21,074 nt of DNA from positions 683 to 21,756 of the forward strand of contig DKGK01000044.1 in the NCBI GenBank assembly GCA_002453265.1, read 5' to 3'. The notes below the pieces were generated by a model. That model ran no database searches, was not told the DNA's origin, and saw only the letters and a program-made list of their open reading frames with translations. Shown here in pieces: positions 1 to 7,785 of this stretch (positions are counted from its first letter, which is position 1; every line of letters begins with the position of its first letter). The position numbers were made by a program, and so were the translations under genes. This DNA comes from Flavobacteriales bacterium UBA6772. Its GTDB lineage: Bacteria; Bacteroidota; Bacteroidia; Flavobacteriales; UBA7430.

Positions 1-437
1 TTGTCTGATATTTTTGTTGTAGGAGTAATTTCGCTCATGGTTTTTCTATTATTCTGTAGAGGTTTACCACCTACAAAACCCCATATATACTTATCGAAAC
101 TACCATATTCCTTTTGAATTTGCATAAAGGCTCTTGCATTGCTAATCGCTGCTCTAACCTTAAGTTTATTACGAATTATTCCTGCATCTAGAAGCAATTC
201 TTGCATTTTATCCTCTCCATATAAGGCTACTTTTTTATAATCGAAATAATCAAATGCTTTACGGAAGTTATTTCTTTTTCGTAAAACGGTAATCCAACTG
301 AGTCCAGCCTGGAAAGTTTCTAGAATAAGAAATTCAAATAATTTTTGATCATCGTGAAGAGGAACACCCCATTCATTATCGTGATATGCTATATAAATTG
401 AGTCTTTGGTTGACCAGTCGCAACGTATTTTTTCCAT
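1..437 (-). CDS. tag: DNA-3-methyladenine glycosylase I (Tag), 3' end cut by window edge
   Basis: Base-excision repair enzyme that removes 3-methyladenine from alkylated DNA. I translated it by hand from the ATG at 437 down to the window edge, about 145 codons with no stop. The start reads MEKIRCDWSTKDSIYIAYHD. Family landmarks visible: the N-terminal Cys (C6) and His (H19 in AYHDNEWG), which are half of the Tag zinc site; the conserved FQAGLSWITVLRKR stretch with the catalytic-region Glu (E40) just before it; and the DAGIIRNKLKVRAAISNARA segment. The distal His/Cys zinc ligands would lie outside the window. A -7-like TATCTTTA lies only 4 nt upstream of the ATG, so any transcript from it would be leaderless or nearly so. 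It diverges from the small ORF at 537. The family call is secure; whether the gene is intact cannot be judged here. Confidence 0.93.
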   Translation of the reverse strand, partial: MEKIRCDWSTKDSIYIAYHDNEWGVPLHDDQKLFEFLILETFQAGLSWITVLRKRNNFRKAFDYFDYKKVALYGEDKMQELLLDAGIIRNKLKVRAAISNARAFMQIQKEYGSFDKYIWGFVGGKPLQNNRKTMSEITPTTKISD

Positions 438-536
438 AGCTTAAAGATAGCACTTTTGAGATATATGAAAAGCTACTATATTAGTTATGCTTGGCATGCG
501 GTATATTAATCTGAGTTTAAATAAGTAAATTATCTC

Positions 537-668
537 ATGCAATATAAGGTTACAAATATCATTGCTTTAGTAAAACACAAAAATATGTTAGATCGCACAG
601 AGCAGATTTGTCGTTTTTTTGAGAATGAAGTACAAATTGAAAATAAATGCTCAAGATGTAAAATGTAG
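537..668 (+). CDS. Possible 43-residue small protein, unrecognised
   Basis: Short open frame ATG...TAG between the divergent tag start and the ispG stop. The protein begins MQYKVTNIIALVKHK and ends with a CSRCKM tail, giving a CxxC pair three residues from the C-terminus plus one further Cys near residue 24. No signal peptide or membrane segment is apparent. I see no clear TAnnTTTG promoter or Shine-Dalgarno before it. I do not recognise a family. A short frame can arise by chance in AT-rich DNA, but this one fills much of an otherwise empty 274-nt gap. The C-terminal CxxC might suggest metal binding; that is inference only. Confidence 0.3.
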   Translation: MQYKVTNIIALVKHKNMLDRTEQICRFFENEVQIENKCSRCKM

Positions 669-711
669 AGTTGCTTATTTAAAAGATGCCTGTATTTACG
701 ATTCTCTGTAA

Positions 712-2646
712 TTAAATATTCGCTTCAATCCAATCACCATGGGTTTTTATTAAATCAATCAAAGCATTCACCGCATCTTCGGCAGGGATATTTCTTTGGA
801 CGACTTCTTTTTCTTTGTAAAGCGTAATTTTCCCAACTCCTGTACCTACATAGCCATAATCTGCATCCGCCATTTCTCCAGGACCGTTTACTATACAGCC
901 CATAATACCAATTTTTAAGCCTTTTAAATGACTCGTTTTTGAGCGTATTTTTGCGGTAGTTTCTTGTAAATCGAACAAAGTACGTCCACAACTAGGGCAA
1001 GAAATGTATTCTGTTTTCGAAATTCTTGTTCGTGTAGCTTGTAAAATTCCAAAGGCAGTTTGAATAATTAACTGATCACCGCCGCAATTTTCTGCGGCTA
1101 TAAATACGCCATCACCTAAACCGTCTAGTAAAAGAGCTCCCATGTCTGTAGAAGCCTGCAGTTGTAATTCTTCTTCCTTAAGATTTCCATAAGCTCTTCC
1201 AATAATAACAGGGCTCTGGCATTTGGCATTCATCAATTCTACAAATAACTTACGTTGCTCAGCCATCCCATGCTTATTGAGCGTGTCAATCAATAAAACT
1301 GCTGTAGTGTCAGCTTTAAGTTTTTTAAGAAGCTCGTCTTTTAAATCACTTAAACATACATAAACGATGTTTAGCTTGGTCGATAATTCCTCAGCTGTTA
1401 AATAGGTTTTAGCATCTACAAAAGGGTAACAGCGTTCTCCTCTATTAGTAAGCCAAGTTTTGTGATTGTAAATAATTCCCAATGTTCCTGGAATAGCAAA
1501 ATCTACTATAGTATCTCCTGCAAAAATATAATCACAAGCTCTATCACCAATAGTCCATTTGTCGGTTGGTACAGAGTAGGTATATCCTAAGGCAAATAAG
1601 CTAGCTGGTGTAATTTTCTTTTTCAAACAGAAGTCAGCCATTACTATAGGAACGTTTTTACCTCCTATATTTACAACTTCTGATGAATTTCTTTTAGTGT
1701 ATTCAAAAGGGTTTACTGGGTTTTCTGTAATAGGTTCTATCGCCTCGTGCGGAAGTCTATCTAAATATCTATCCACTAAACTTTTAGCAACTGGAATTTC
1801 AAATTCTGGTTCTTCTGTAAGCGAAACTCGCACAGTGTCACCAATACCATCTTCTAGTAAAGCACCAATTCCTACGGCAGATTTTATTCTTCCATCTTCT
1901 CCTTCGCCTGCTTCGGTAACTCCTAAATGCAATGGATAAGTCATTCCTTCAGCTTGCATTTTATTAATGAGCAATCGGTAAGCTTGAACCATTACTTGGG
2001 TATTACTAGCTTTCATCGAAATGATTACCGCGTGGTAGTCTAAAGCTTTGCAAATACGTAAAAACTCTAAAGCAGATTCTACCATACCCTCAGGAGTATC
2101 GCCATACCTACTCAATATTCTATCGGATAAAGAACCGTGATTGGTTCCTATTCGCATTGCAGTTCCTTCTTCCTTACATATTTTTACTAATGGCGTAAAG
2201 CGTTTGGCAATTCTTTCGAGTTGTGCTGTATAACTATCCTCCGTATATTCTATTTCTTCAAATTTTTTCTTATCAGCGTAATTACCAGGGTTAACTCTTA
2301 CTTTTTCTACAATTCGAGCAGCCACTTCTGCTGCTGCAGGTGTAAAATGAATATCAGCCACTAAAGGCGTATTGTAGCCTCTTTTTACCAATTCATCTTT
2401 TATGTTTTGTAAATTTTCGGCCTCCCTTTTACTTGGTGCAGTAATACGAACCAACTCACATCCAGCTTCTATCATACGAATAGATTGAGCTACCGTAGCT
2501 TCAGTGTCCATCGTATTCGTGGTCGTCATCGATTGTAAACGAATCGGATTATCTCCACCTATTCCGATGGATCCAATTTTTACTTCGTGACTTTTATAAC
2601 GTTGGTAAGTCGTTAGGCTTGAGCAATAGTTGTGTTTCGTATTCAT
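712..2646 (-). CDS. ispG: 4-hydroxy-3-methylbut-2-enyl diphosphate synthase, long (inserted-domain) form
   Basis: Penultimate step of the MEP isoprenoid pathway: reductive conversion of MEcPP to HMBPP in the cytosol by a [4Fe-4S] enzyme. At 644 residues it is much longer than the E. coli type (about 370) and matches the three-domain form of Bacteroidota, Chlamydia and plants. The TIM barrel spans about residues 15-290 (RLQSMTTTNTMDTEAT, VADIHFTPAAA, VRVNPGNYADK, RIGTNHGSLSDR). An extra domain covers about 300-530, and the C-terminal Fe-S domain about 540-644. Cluster ligands are C550 and C553 (CPSCGRTLFDL), C584 (GCIVNGPGE) and E591. Flavodoxin or ferredoxin supplies the electrons in known systems; a flavodoxin gene lies at 19699. 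It is the last gene of a minus-strand pair with comF, separated by a 133-nt gap carrying repeats and a palindrome. Confidence 0.97.
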   Translation of the reverse strand: MNTKHNYCSSLTTYQRYKSHEVKIGSIGIGGDNPIRLQSMTTTNTMDTEATVAQSIRMIEAGCELVRITAPSKREAENLQNIKDELVKRGYNTPLVADIHFTPAAAEVAARIVEKVRVNPGNYADKKKFEEIEYTEDSYTAQLERIAKRFTPLVKICKEEGTAMRIGTNHGSLSDRILSRYGDTPEGMVESALEFLRICKALDYHAVIISMKASNTQVMVQAYRLLINKMQAEGMTYPLHLGVTEAGEGEDGRIKSAVGIGALLEDGIGDTVRVSLTEEPEFEIPVAKSLVDRYLDRLPHEAIEPITENPVNPFEYTKRNSSEVVNIGGKNVPIVMADFCLKKKITPASLFALGYTYSVPTDKWTIGDRACDYIFAGDTIVDFAIPGTLGIIYNHKTWLTNRGERCYPFVDAKTYLTAEELSTKLNIVYVCLSDLKDELLKKLKADTTAVLLIDTLNKHGMAEQRKLFVELMNAKCQSPVIIGRAYGNLKEEELQLQASTDMGALLLDGLGDGVFIAAENCGGDQLIIQTAFGILQATRTRISKTEYISCPSCGRTLFDLQETTAKIRSKTSHLKGLKIGIMGCIVNGPGEMADADYGYVGTGVGKITLYKEKEVVQRNIPAEDAVNALIDLIKTHGDWIEANI

Positions 2647-2664
2647 AGGCTCAAATTTCGTTAA

Positions 2665-2682
2665 ATTGATTTATAAATCAAT
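2665..2682. promoter_or_regulatory. 18-bp perfect palindrome upstream of ispG
   Basis: ATTGATTTATAAATCAAT is its own reverse complement. It sits 19 nt ahead of the ispG start (2646), where promoter or operator elements would be expected. It could be an operator or a chance palindrome in AT-rich DNA. No clean TAnnTTTG element was found for ispG; the nearest candidate is GAAATTTG just before the ATG. Confidence 0.3.
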
Positions 2683-2705
2683 CATTTATTTTATTTATCA
2701 TTTTT

Positions 2706-2749
2706 CAAACGATAGGTTTTATAATATTCGTTAATCAAACTATTGGTTT
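2706..2749. repeat. Two near-identical 14-bp dyad repeats, 30 bp apart
   Basis: CAAACGATAGGTTT (2706-2719) and CAAACTATTGGTTT (2736-2749) match at 12 of 14 positions. Each has the dyad AAAC-N5-GTTT. They are 30 bp apart start to start, about three helical turns. They lie in the ispG/comF intergenic gap, 60-103 nt upstream of the ispG start, suggesting paired binding sites for a dimeric regulator. This is inference from symmetry and spacing only. Confidence 0.35.
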
Positions 2750-2779
2750 ACTACTAAAAAAGGGGCTTCAATAATTTAT

Positions 2780-3451
2780 TTACGCTCTAGCAAGTGTTAA
2801 AATAGAAAAAGTACAATCCACTTCTTTTTGAATGGTTTTTATACAAGCTTCAAGAGTCGCACCTGTAGTAAACACATCGTCTAATAAAAGTATGTGTTTT
2901 TTGTTTAAGGCAGTTTTATCTTTGACCTCAAAAGCATTTTGTACATTTTTCCAACGCTCTAGTCGGTTCTTTTTGGTCTGACTATCCGTAAACTCTTTTC
3001 TTTGTAATGAAGTTGTGTCTATTGGAATTTTAAAACAATTATGTATTCCTGTTGCAATTAAATCTGCTTGGTTGAAGCCTCTTATTTTAAATTTTTTTGG
3101 ATGAAGCGGTACGGGAATCATCACATCTATTGTTTCGAAAAATGTTGCACCTAATTTCTTTGTTAATTCTTCTGATAAATAAATTGCAAGTTTTTTTTGA
3201 TTTTGATATTTTATAGAATGTAAAACTTGTTGCACACCTTCTTTTTTAGTGAAATCGATAAAAAAAACACCCTTTTCAATTTCTACTCTGCCTCGTAAAG
3301 CTTTGGGTATTTTAGTTCTGTTTGGATTGGATTCGTAAACCAAATGGATTTCACAATTTATACATAACTCATCCACACAATTAATTATTGGTTTTGAACA
3401 AGCCCCACATAGCTTAGGGAAAAATAGATTTAATATATTATTAAGTACCAT
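2780..3451 (-). CDS. ComF family phosphoribosyltransferase-like protein
   Basis: A 223-residue protein with the layout of ComF/GntX proteins. The N-terminal four-Cys zinc-binding segment is CGAC (C15, C18) followed by C30 and C33. The C-terminal half carries a type I phosphoribosyltransferase PRPP-binding loop LLDDVFTTGAT at about 189-199, with acidic pair D191/D192. In naturally competent bacteria ComF is a cytoplasmic factor for importing single-stranded DNA, but homologues are widespread and their role outside competence is unsettled. The MIPVPLHPKKFKIRGFNQAD segment is typical of the family. A -7-like TATCTTTA lies at 3472-3479 on the minus strand, giving a leader of about 14 nt. ispG follows downstream on the same strand. 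Assignment to the family is firm; the substrate is unknown. Confidence 0.9.
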   Translation of the reverse strand: MVLNNILNLFFPKLCGACSKPIINCVDELCINCEIHLVYESNPNRTKIPKALRGRVEIEKGVFFIDFTKKEGVQQVLHSIKYQNQKKLAIYLSEELTKKLGATFFETIDVMIPVPLHPKKFKIRGFNQADLIATGIHNCFKIPIDTTSLQRKEFTDSQTKKNRLERWKNVQNAFEVKDKTALNKKHILLLDDVFTTGATLEACIKTIQKEVDCTFSILTLARA

Positions 3452-3589
3452 TTATATTTATTTTATGAAACTAAAGATAGGGATTAATTACTAGTTGTTG
3501 ATGATCTATTATTAACTAGACAGAGGGCGATATTTTTTGTTGTGTTATTTATTAATTACCTACTTTTTAAATAATCGATGATTTGTACT

Positions 3590-3630
3590 ATTGAATAACT
3601 TAAATTATAGATCAGAATTAATTATTCAAT
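3590..3630. repeat. 9-bp inverted repeat upstream of xth
   Basis: ATTGAATAA (3590-3598) and TTATTCAAT (3622-3630) are exact reverse complements separated by 23 nt. They lie 56 nt ahead of the xth start, in the divergent comF/xth gap. They could form a weak hairpin or act as a split operator; an AT-rich coincidence is also possible. Confidence 0.25.
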
Positions 3631-3685
3631 CGTCATTAAAAATTAATAATTATGAGTTTCTTTGAGCTACAAAATACACTTAACT

Positions 3686-4450
3686 ATGCCAACTATAATA
3701 TCCTACAACGTAAACGGAATTCGTGCAGCTTTAAAAAAAGGCTGGGCAGAATGGGCTAAAGCAACCAATGCCGATGTAATCGGATTACAAGAAACAAAAG
3801 CACATCCAGATCAATTAGATCTTAGTATTTTTGAAGAATTAGGCTACCATCATTATTGGTTTTCTGCTCAAAAAAAGGGCTATAGTGGCGTTGCTCTTTT
3901 GAGTAAAGAAAAACCATTACATGTAGAATACGGTTGTGGAATAGAAAAATACGATTTTGAAGGTCGTGTTATACGAGCAGATTTTAAAGACTATTCTATT
4001 ATTTCGGCATACTTCCCTTCGGGAACTACTGGAGGTATAAGACAAGATTATAAAATGGATTTTCTAGCAGATTTTCATGCTTATATAACCGAATTGAAAA
4101 AAGAAATTCCTAACCTGATTATTTCGGGAGATTATAATATTTGTCACGAAGCGATTGATATTCATAACCCGGTTTCTAATAAAAAATCTTCAGGTTTTTT
4201 ACCTGAAGAAAGAGCTTGGGTAAGTGCCTTTATAGAAAGTGGTTTTGTAGATAGTTTTCGTCATTTAAATAAAGAACCCCATAATTATTCTTGGTGGTCT
4301 TATAGAGCTGCTTCAAGAGAACGAAACAAGGGTTGGAGGATAGATTATAATATGATTAGCGAAACACTCTTACCTCGACTTACTAGAGCAGCTATACTCT
4401 CTGAAGCGAAACACTCTGACCACTGCCCTATATTAGTGCAAATTGACTAA
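3686..4450 (+). CDS. xth: Exodeoxyribonuclease III (AP endonuclease, ExoA/Xth type)
   Basis: Cuts DNA at abasic sites and has 3'-5' exonuclease and 3'-phosphatase activity in base-excision repair. I chose the ATG at 3686, giving 254 residues starting MPTIISYNVNGIRAA, because the beta-strand carrying N8 normally begins right at the N-terminus. A longer frame from a TTG at 3662 adds only eight unconserved residues. Catalytic landmarks: N8 (SYNVNGIRA), E36 (LQETKA), Y109 (AYFPSG), D149/N151 (SGDYNICHEAID), D220 (GWRIDYNMIS) and D245-H246 (HSDHCPI). The length and final SDH motif show it is complete. It is a single-gene unit ending at a palindromic terminator. With tag at the left edge, two repair genes lie within 4.5 kb, though not co-transcribed. 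Confidence 0.96.
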   Translation: MPTIISYNVNGIRAALKKGWAEWAKATNADVIGLQETKAHPDQLDLSIFEELGYHHYWFSAQKKGYSGVALLSKEKPLHVEYGCGIEKYDFEGRVIRADFKDYSIISAYFPSGTTGGIRQDYKMDFLADFHAYITELKKEIPNLIISGDYNICHEAIDIHNPVSNKKSSGFLPEERAWVSAFIESGFVDSFRHLNKEPHNYSWWSYRAASRERNKGWRIDYNMISETLLPRLTRAAILSEAKHSDHCPILVQID

Positions 4451-4477
4451 AAAGCGATTGTTATAAAATCTCATAAA

Positions 4478-4521
4478 ACAAAAAGGGCCTATTTTCAATA
4501 TTGAAAATAGGCCCTTTTTGT
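4478..4521. terminator. 44-bp perfect palindrome, two-way terminator
   Basis: The two 22-nt arms are exact reverse complements meeting between 4499 and 4500. The core is AAAAAGGGCCTATTTTCAAT followed by its complement. The A-run on one side and T-run on the other give a U-tract in either direction. It serves xth (plus, ending 4450) and the metalloprotease (minus, ending 4572). Confidence 0.9.
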
Positions 4522-4571
4522 AATGAATAAAAAAAGTTTACAATTCTTTATTCTGATTTTTGTGTTCTAAT

Positions 4572-6671
4572 TTAATAAACCACCACTCTAATTGTTTCTT
4601 TATAAGTTCCAACCGTACAGTTCATAAAATACATTCCAGCATTTAGGTTATCTTTAAAATCAGCTAAACTCAACTGGTACTGCCCTGCTTTATATGTGTC
4701 TGTATTTCTCTTAATTACATTGCCTAAAACATCTACTAACTCTAATTGTATCGCTTGCGGATTTAAAACATTAAACTTAATAGAAGCCTCACCATTATTT
4801 GGATTTGGATAAACCTCTAAATTTAACGTTTCGGCTACTAATTCGTTAATTCCTAAAGAAGGAACAGCAAAACGAATATTATCTAGGTAAAGATAGTTTC
4901 CATTTTCGCCAGAAAATTCTATTAAAAATTGCAATTGATCTCTTCCTGCCCATGGAGTAAGATTAATTTTTTGAGTTTCCCAGTCATCTACTTCCGGCGT
5001 AAACGTAAATAAAAAATTTCCGTTTACGGTAACTAAATCATCTGAATGCTTCGTAATTCTAGTTAACCAATTTGTACCACAGTCTTCCGAAACTCTAATG
5101 CGTAAAACATCATCACTACTAGGAGATTTCTTTGCATAAGCATAGTCATAATACATAAAACATGGAGAAGGTACATTCGTAAGGTCGAAAATAGGCGAAT
5201 ATAAATTTTTGAGTTTATCCACTCCAAACACCGAACTTCTAATTCGTATAGAGCCATTTTCTGAAGTGCTAGAAGCTGAGTTCCAATCCCAGCCATACGT
5301 TTGAGAACTTTCATCTATATACCAATTTTCGTTGTCTGGATTTAAAGGAAACTGATTAGATTGGAATTTAAATTCCGTTGGAGCTATAACTTTATCTTCA
5401 GAGTTGTATATATATATAGCGTTGTTTGTGGTTTTGGTTTCGGAACCACCACTTGTGGTAACTGTTAAACTAACATCGTATAAACCTGGTTGGCTGTAAA
5501 CAATTACTGGATTTTCTTCAGTAGAAATATTAGGAGTTCCACCAGAGAAATTCCATTCTAAGGTTACTTCAGAATCGTAATTATACGATACATTAGTGAA
5601 TTCTATTTCTTGATCTATACAAGCCAATTCATATTCAGTCTCAAATTCTACAATAGCTATACACTCGTTCGTATTTGTGTTGTTTAATAAACCTGTTTCT
5701 GTTAGGTTTTGAGTTGTCCATAAATTATTTCTAGGTGCATTATGCCATGAAGAACCATAATTTAATGCCGCTATCATAGCAGTTTTTTGTCCCTCAGTGT
5801 ACATTAATGGACAAGAAGCATAGTCCATGAAATTTTGAACATTATCTAAGCTACTGCAAGTGTTTTGTGCTAAATTACAACCAGAATTTGAACCTTTTGT
5901 ATTTGGAGTATCAGAAATACCATCGTCTCCGTTGCAGTTTTGATCTAAATTATTATCGTTACTATCTCCCCAAGTATGGTTTAGACCTAAGTAATGTCCA
6001 ATTTCGTGTGTTAGTGATCTGTTAGAAGAGGTAGTTCCGTTAGACTCACCAATACTACCAAATTGCGATGCCAAAATTACCACACCCGCATTTGCATCGT
6101 TATTTGGAGCTTCTCCAGGGTAATAAGAATAACCACCAGCTCCAATACTTATATCAGAAACCACCCAAACATTTAAATATTTACTTGGATCCCACTTTAT
6201 AAGATCTTTTACATTTTCTCCAGCATCGTTGGTTAACGAGGTATAAGTTCTTGTTATCCCTTTACTGCAGTTTCCATTTGGATCTAATTGTGCCAGCTTA
6301 AATTCTATACCTACATTTGCTATGATTCCCTTAAAATCGTCTATTACAGACGAAGTATCGGAATTTAATTTATTGAAATCTTCATTTATTATTTCTATAG
6401 CATCGTGTATTTGAGCATCAGAAATGTTGCTAGCCCCACCCGTATGCATTACGTGTATTACCACTGGAATGGTGTAAATTACCACTTCCATTTTTTGCTG
6501 AACCTCTATTATTGAGTCCAATTGTTGAAGGTACTTTATTCTGTTTTCTACTAAATGTGGGTTTTCGGCTATTGCCTTATTTCGCATTTCTGTAGCTCCA
6601 CATTGTTTGTGATTTTGTGCAACTAAAAGAGAACTCAATAGAAGACTAAAAATAAATAAATTTCGTTTCAT
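4572..6671 (-). CDS. Secreted M43 (cytophagalysin-like) zinc metalloprotease with PKD domain and T9SS sorting domain
   Basis: Start taken at the ATG at 6671 (699 residues) because MKRNLFIFSLLLSSLLVAQ then forms a normal signal peptide; an upstream in-frame ATG adds 18 unsuitable residues. The protease domain spans about 65-325, with the extended zinc motif HEIGHYLGLNH (222-232, catalytic E223), a Met-turn at NFMDY (M282) and several Cys that could pair. About 350-420 looks like a PKD domain (EWNFSGGTP, PGLYDVSLTV). About 435-602 looks like a beta-sandwich, possibly MAM-like or jelly-roll, ending GNYLYLDNIRF. The C-terminus (617-699) is a type A T9SS sorting domain (YPNPNNGEASIKF, AGMYFMNCTVG, final KETIRVVVY). 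The protein would cross the outer membrane by T9SS to be released or surface-attached, probably to digest extracellular protein. It diverges from the OmpA lipoprotein, with 66 nt between starts. Confidence 0.94.
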   Translation of the reverse strand: MKRNLFIFSLLLSSLLVAQNHKQCGATEMRNKAIAENPHLVENRIKYLQQLDSIIEVQQKMEVVIYTIPVVIHVMHTGGASNISDAQIHDAIEIINEDFNKLNSDTSSVIDDFKGIIANVGIEFKLAQLDPNGNCSKGITRTYTSLTNDAGENVKDLIKWDPSKYLNVWVVSDISIGAGGYSYYPGEAPNNDANAGVVILASQFGSIGESNGTTSSNRSLTHEIGHYLGLNHTWGDSNDNNLDQNCNGDDGISDTPNTKGSNSGCNLAQNTCSSLDNVQNFMDYASCPLMYTEGQKTAMIAALNYGSSWHNAPRNNLWTTQNLTETGLLNNTNTNECIAIVEFETEYELACIDQEIEFTNVSYNYDSEVTLEWNFSGGTPNISTEENPVIVYSQPGLYDVSLTVTTSGGSETKTTNNAIYIYNSEDKVIAPTEFKFQSNQFPLNPDNENWYIDESSQTYGWDWNSASSTSENGSIRIRSSVFGVDKLKNLYSPIFDLTNVPSPCFMYYDYAYAKKSPSSDDVLRIRVSEDCGTNWLTRITKHSDDLVTVNGNFLFTFTPEVDDWETQKINLTPWAGRDQLQFLIEFSGENGNYLYLDNIRFAVPSLGINELVAETLNLEVYPNPNNGEASIKFNVLNPQAIQLELVDVLGNVIKRNTDTYKAGQYQLSLADFKDNLNAGMYFMNCTVGTYKETIRVVVY

Positions 6672-6737
6672 AAGTTGTTGTAGGTTCTGCTGTAAAACTA
6701 CTAAATTAGTACGGTGTTTAAACAAAATTTTACAAAG

Positions 6738-7673
6738 ATGAAGCCAAAGTATATTTTAGTAGTAATTCTGTATTTTTTAACGATGCAATCTTGTGTTTCC
6801 TTAAAGAAATTCAAGGACTTAGACGCGAATTATACTCAGTTGAATTATCTCAAAGATTCACTTAATTACCATAATAGTGATTTAGAATTAGTCAATTCAG
6901 AATTAAACGATAATGTTTTTCGTTTATCGCTTCGTTCGAGTTCTTTAGAAAACGACACTATTTTGCTTGGAAAAGAATTCAGACGGAAATCTAGAGCTTA
7001 CCAAGGCTTGAGTAGTTCGTATGAAGTCTTGATGAAAAATAACTCTACAACTATGGCTAAACAAGCCAAGGAAAATAAGGAGTTGATGGAGCGTTTGGGA
7101 CAAATGGAAGTAGATTTACAAGAACGTGAATTGGCTATTAAATCGAGAGAGCAAGATGTAGAAAATCTTAATAATTTATTGAAACAAAAAGATGCTAATT
7201 TATCTAGTTTAAAAAGTAGTGTAGCAAATGCATTATTAGGTTTTAAAGGCGAGGGATTGTCTGTTGAGCAACGTAATGGTAAATTATATGTTTCGTTAGA
7301 AAATAGCTTGTTATTTGCCTCTGGTAGTTGGAAGGTTAATAAAAATGGAAAAGTGGCTATTACCGAATTATCTAAGGTTTTAGCTCATCAAAAAGATTTA
7401 CAAATTATGGTAGAAGGACATACCGATAATATGCCTTATAATGGAGCTGGATTAGTAAAAGATAACTGGGATTTAAGTGTGATGAGAGCTACATCTATTG
7501 TTAAAATTCTTACCAATAATAAAGGTTTGAATGCTCTAAATATTACCGCTGCCGGAAAAGGGCCTTTTAGTCCATTAGTAGAAAATGATAGTCCTGAAAA
7601 TAGGGCTATTAATAGACGAATTGAAATTATTTTAAGTCCTAATATGGATGAATTAATGAACTTGTTAGAGTAG
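6738..7673 (+). CDS. OmpA-family peptidoglycan-binding lipoprotein with coiled coil
   Basis: The start is the ATG at 6738 (311 residues), giving a lipoprotein signal MKPKYILVVILYFLTMQSC with acylated Cys at 19; an upstream in-frame ATG adds eight residues. About 30-165 is rich in Lys/Glu/Leu/Asn heptad-like sequence (KELMERLGQMEVDLQEREL) and probably forms a coiled coil across the periplasm. The C-terminal OmpA domain (about 180-300) carries EGHTDNMPYNGAG, a DNWDLSVMRA segment and RAINRRIEI, the peptidoglycan-contacting elements of this fold. The likely role is tethering the outer membrane to the cell wall. It is a single-gene unit between the divergent metalloprotease and a two-way terminator. 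No clean promoter element was identified. Confidence 0.93.
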   Translation: MKPKYILVVILYFLTMQSCVSLKKFKDLDANYTQLNYLKDSLNYHNSDLELVNSELNDNVFRLSLRSSSLENDTILLGKEFRRKSRAYQGLSSSYEVLMKNNSTTMAKQAKENKELMERLGQMEVDLQERELAIKSREQDVENLNNLLKQKDANLSSLKSSVANALLGFKGEGLSVEQRNGKLYVSLENSLLFASGSWKVNKNGKVAITELSKVLAHQKDLQIMVEGHTDNMPYNGAGLVKDNWDLSVMRATSIVKILTNNKGLNALNITAAGKGPFSPLVENDSPENRAINRRIEIILSPNMDELMNLLE

Positions 7674-7690
7674 TATTTTCTAATACAATT

Positions 7691-7737
7691 TAAAAAGAGC
7701 CTTAAAAATACAAATTGTACTTTTAAGGCTCTTTTTA
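7691..7737. terminator. Two-way hairpin terminator
   Basis: TAAAAAGAGCCTTAAAA (7691-7707) pairs with TTTTAAGGCTCTTTTTA (7721-7737) around a 13-nt loop. Flanking A and T runs allow use from both sides. It lies between the convergent OmpA lipoprotein (ends 7673) and phospho-sugar mutase (ends 7786). Confidence 0.88.
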
Positions 7738-7785
7738 GGTTAAAATATAGAACGTTTTGCTCTAATAAATCTTAAAAATTATTTT

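Noticed and set aside
755..991. 78-codon open frame on the minus strand within ispG
   Set aside because: It lies in another frame of the IspG Fe-S domain, has a low-complexity translation and no promoter; it is a by-product of the real gene.
1697..1939. 80-codon open frame antisense to ispG
   Set aside because: Ser/Pro-rich translation opposite conserved IspG sequence, with no promoter.
3652..3759. 35-codon ATG frame overlapping the xth start in another frame
   Set aside because: No conserved features and overlaps the certain N-terminus of exonuclease III.
5063..5314. 83-codon open frame in an alternate frame of the metalloprotease gene
   Set aside because: The reading frame of the 699-residue protease is fully supported by motifs through this region.
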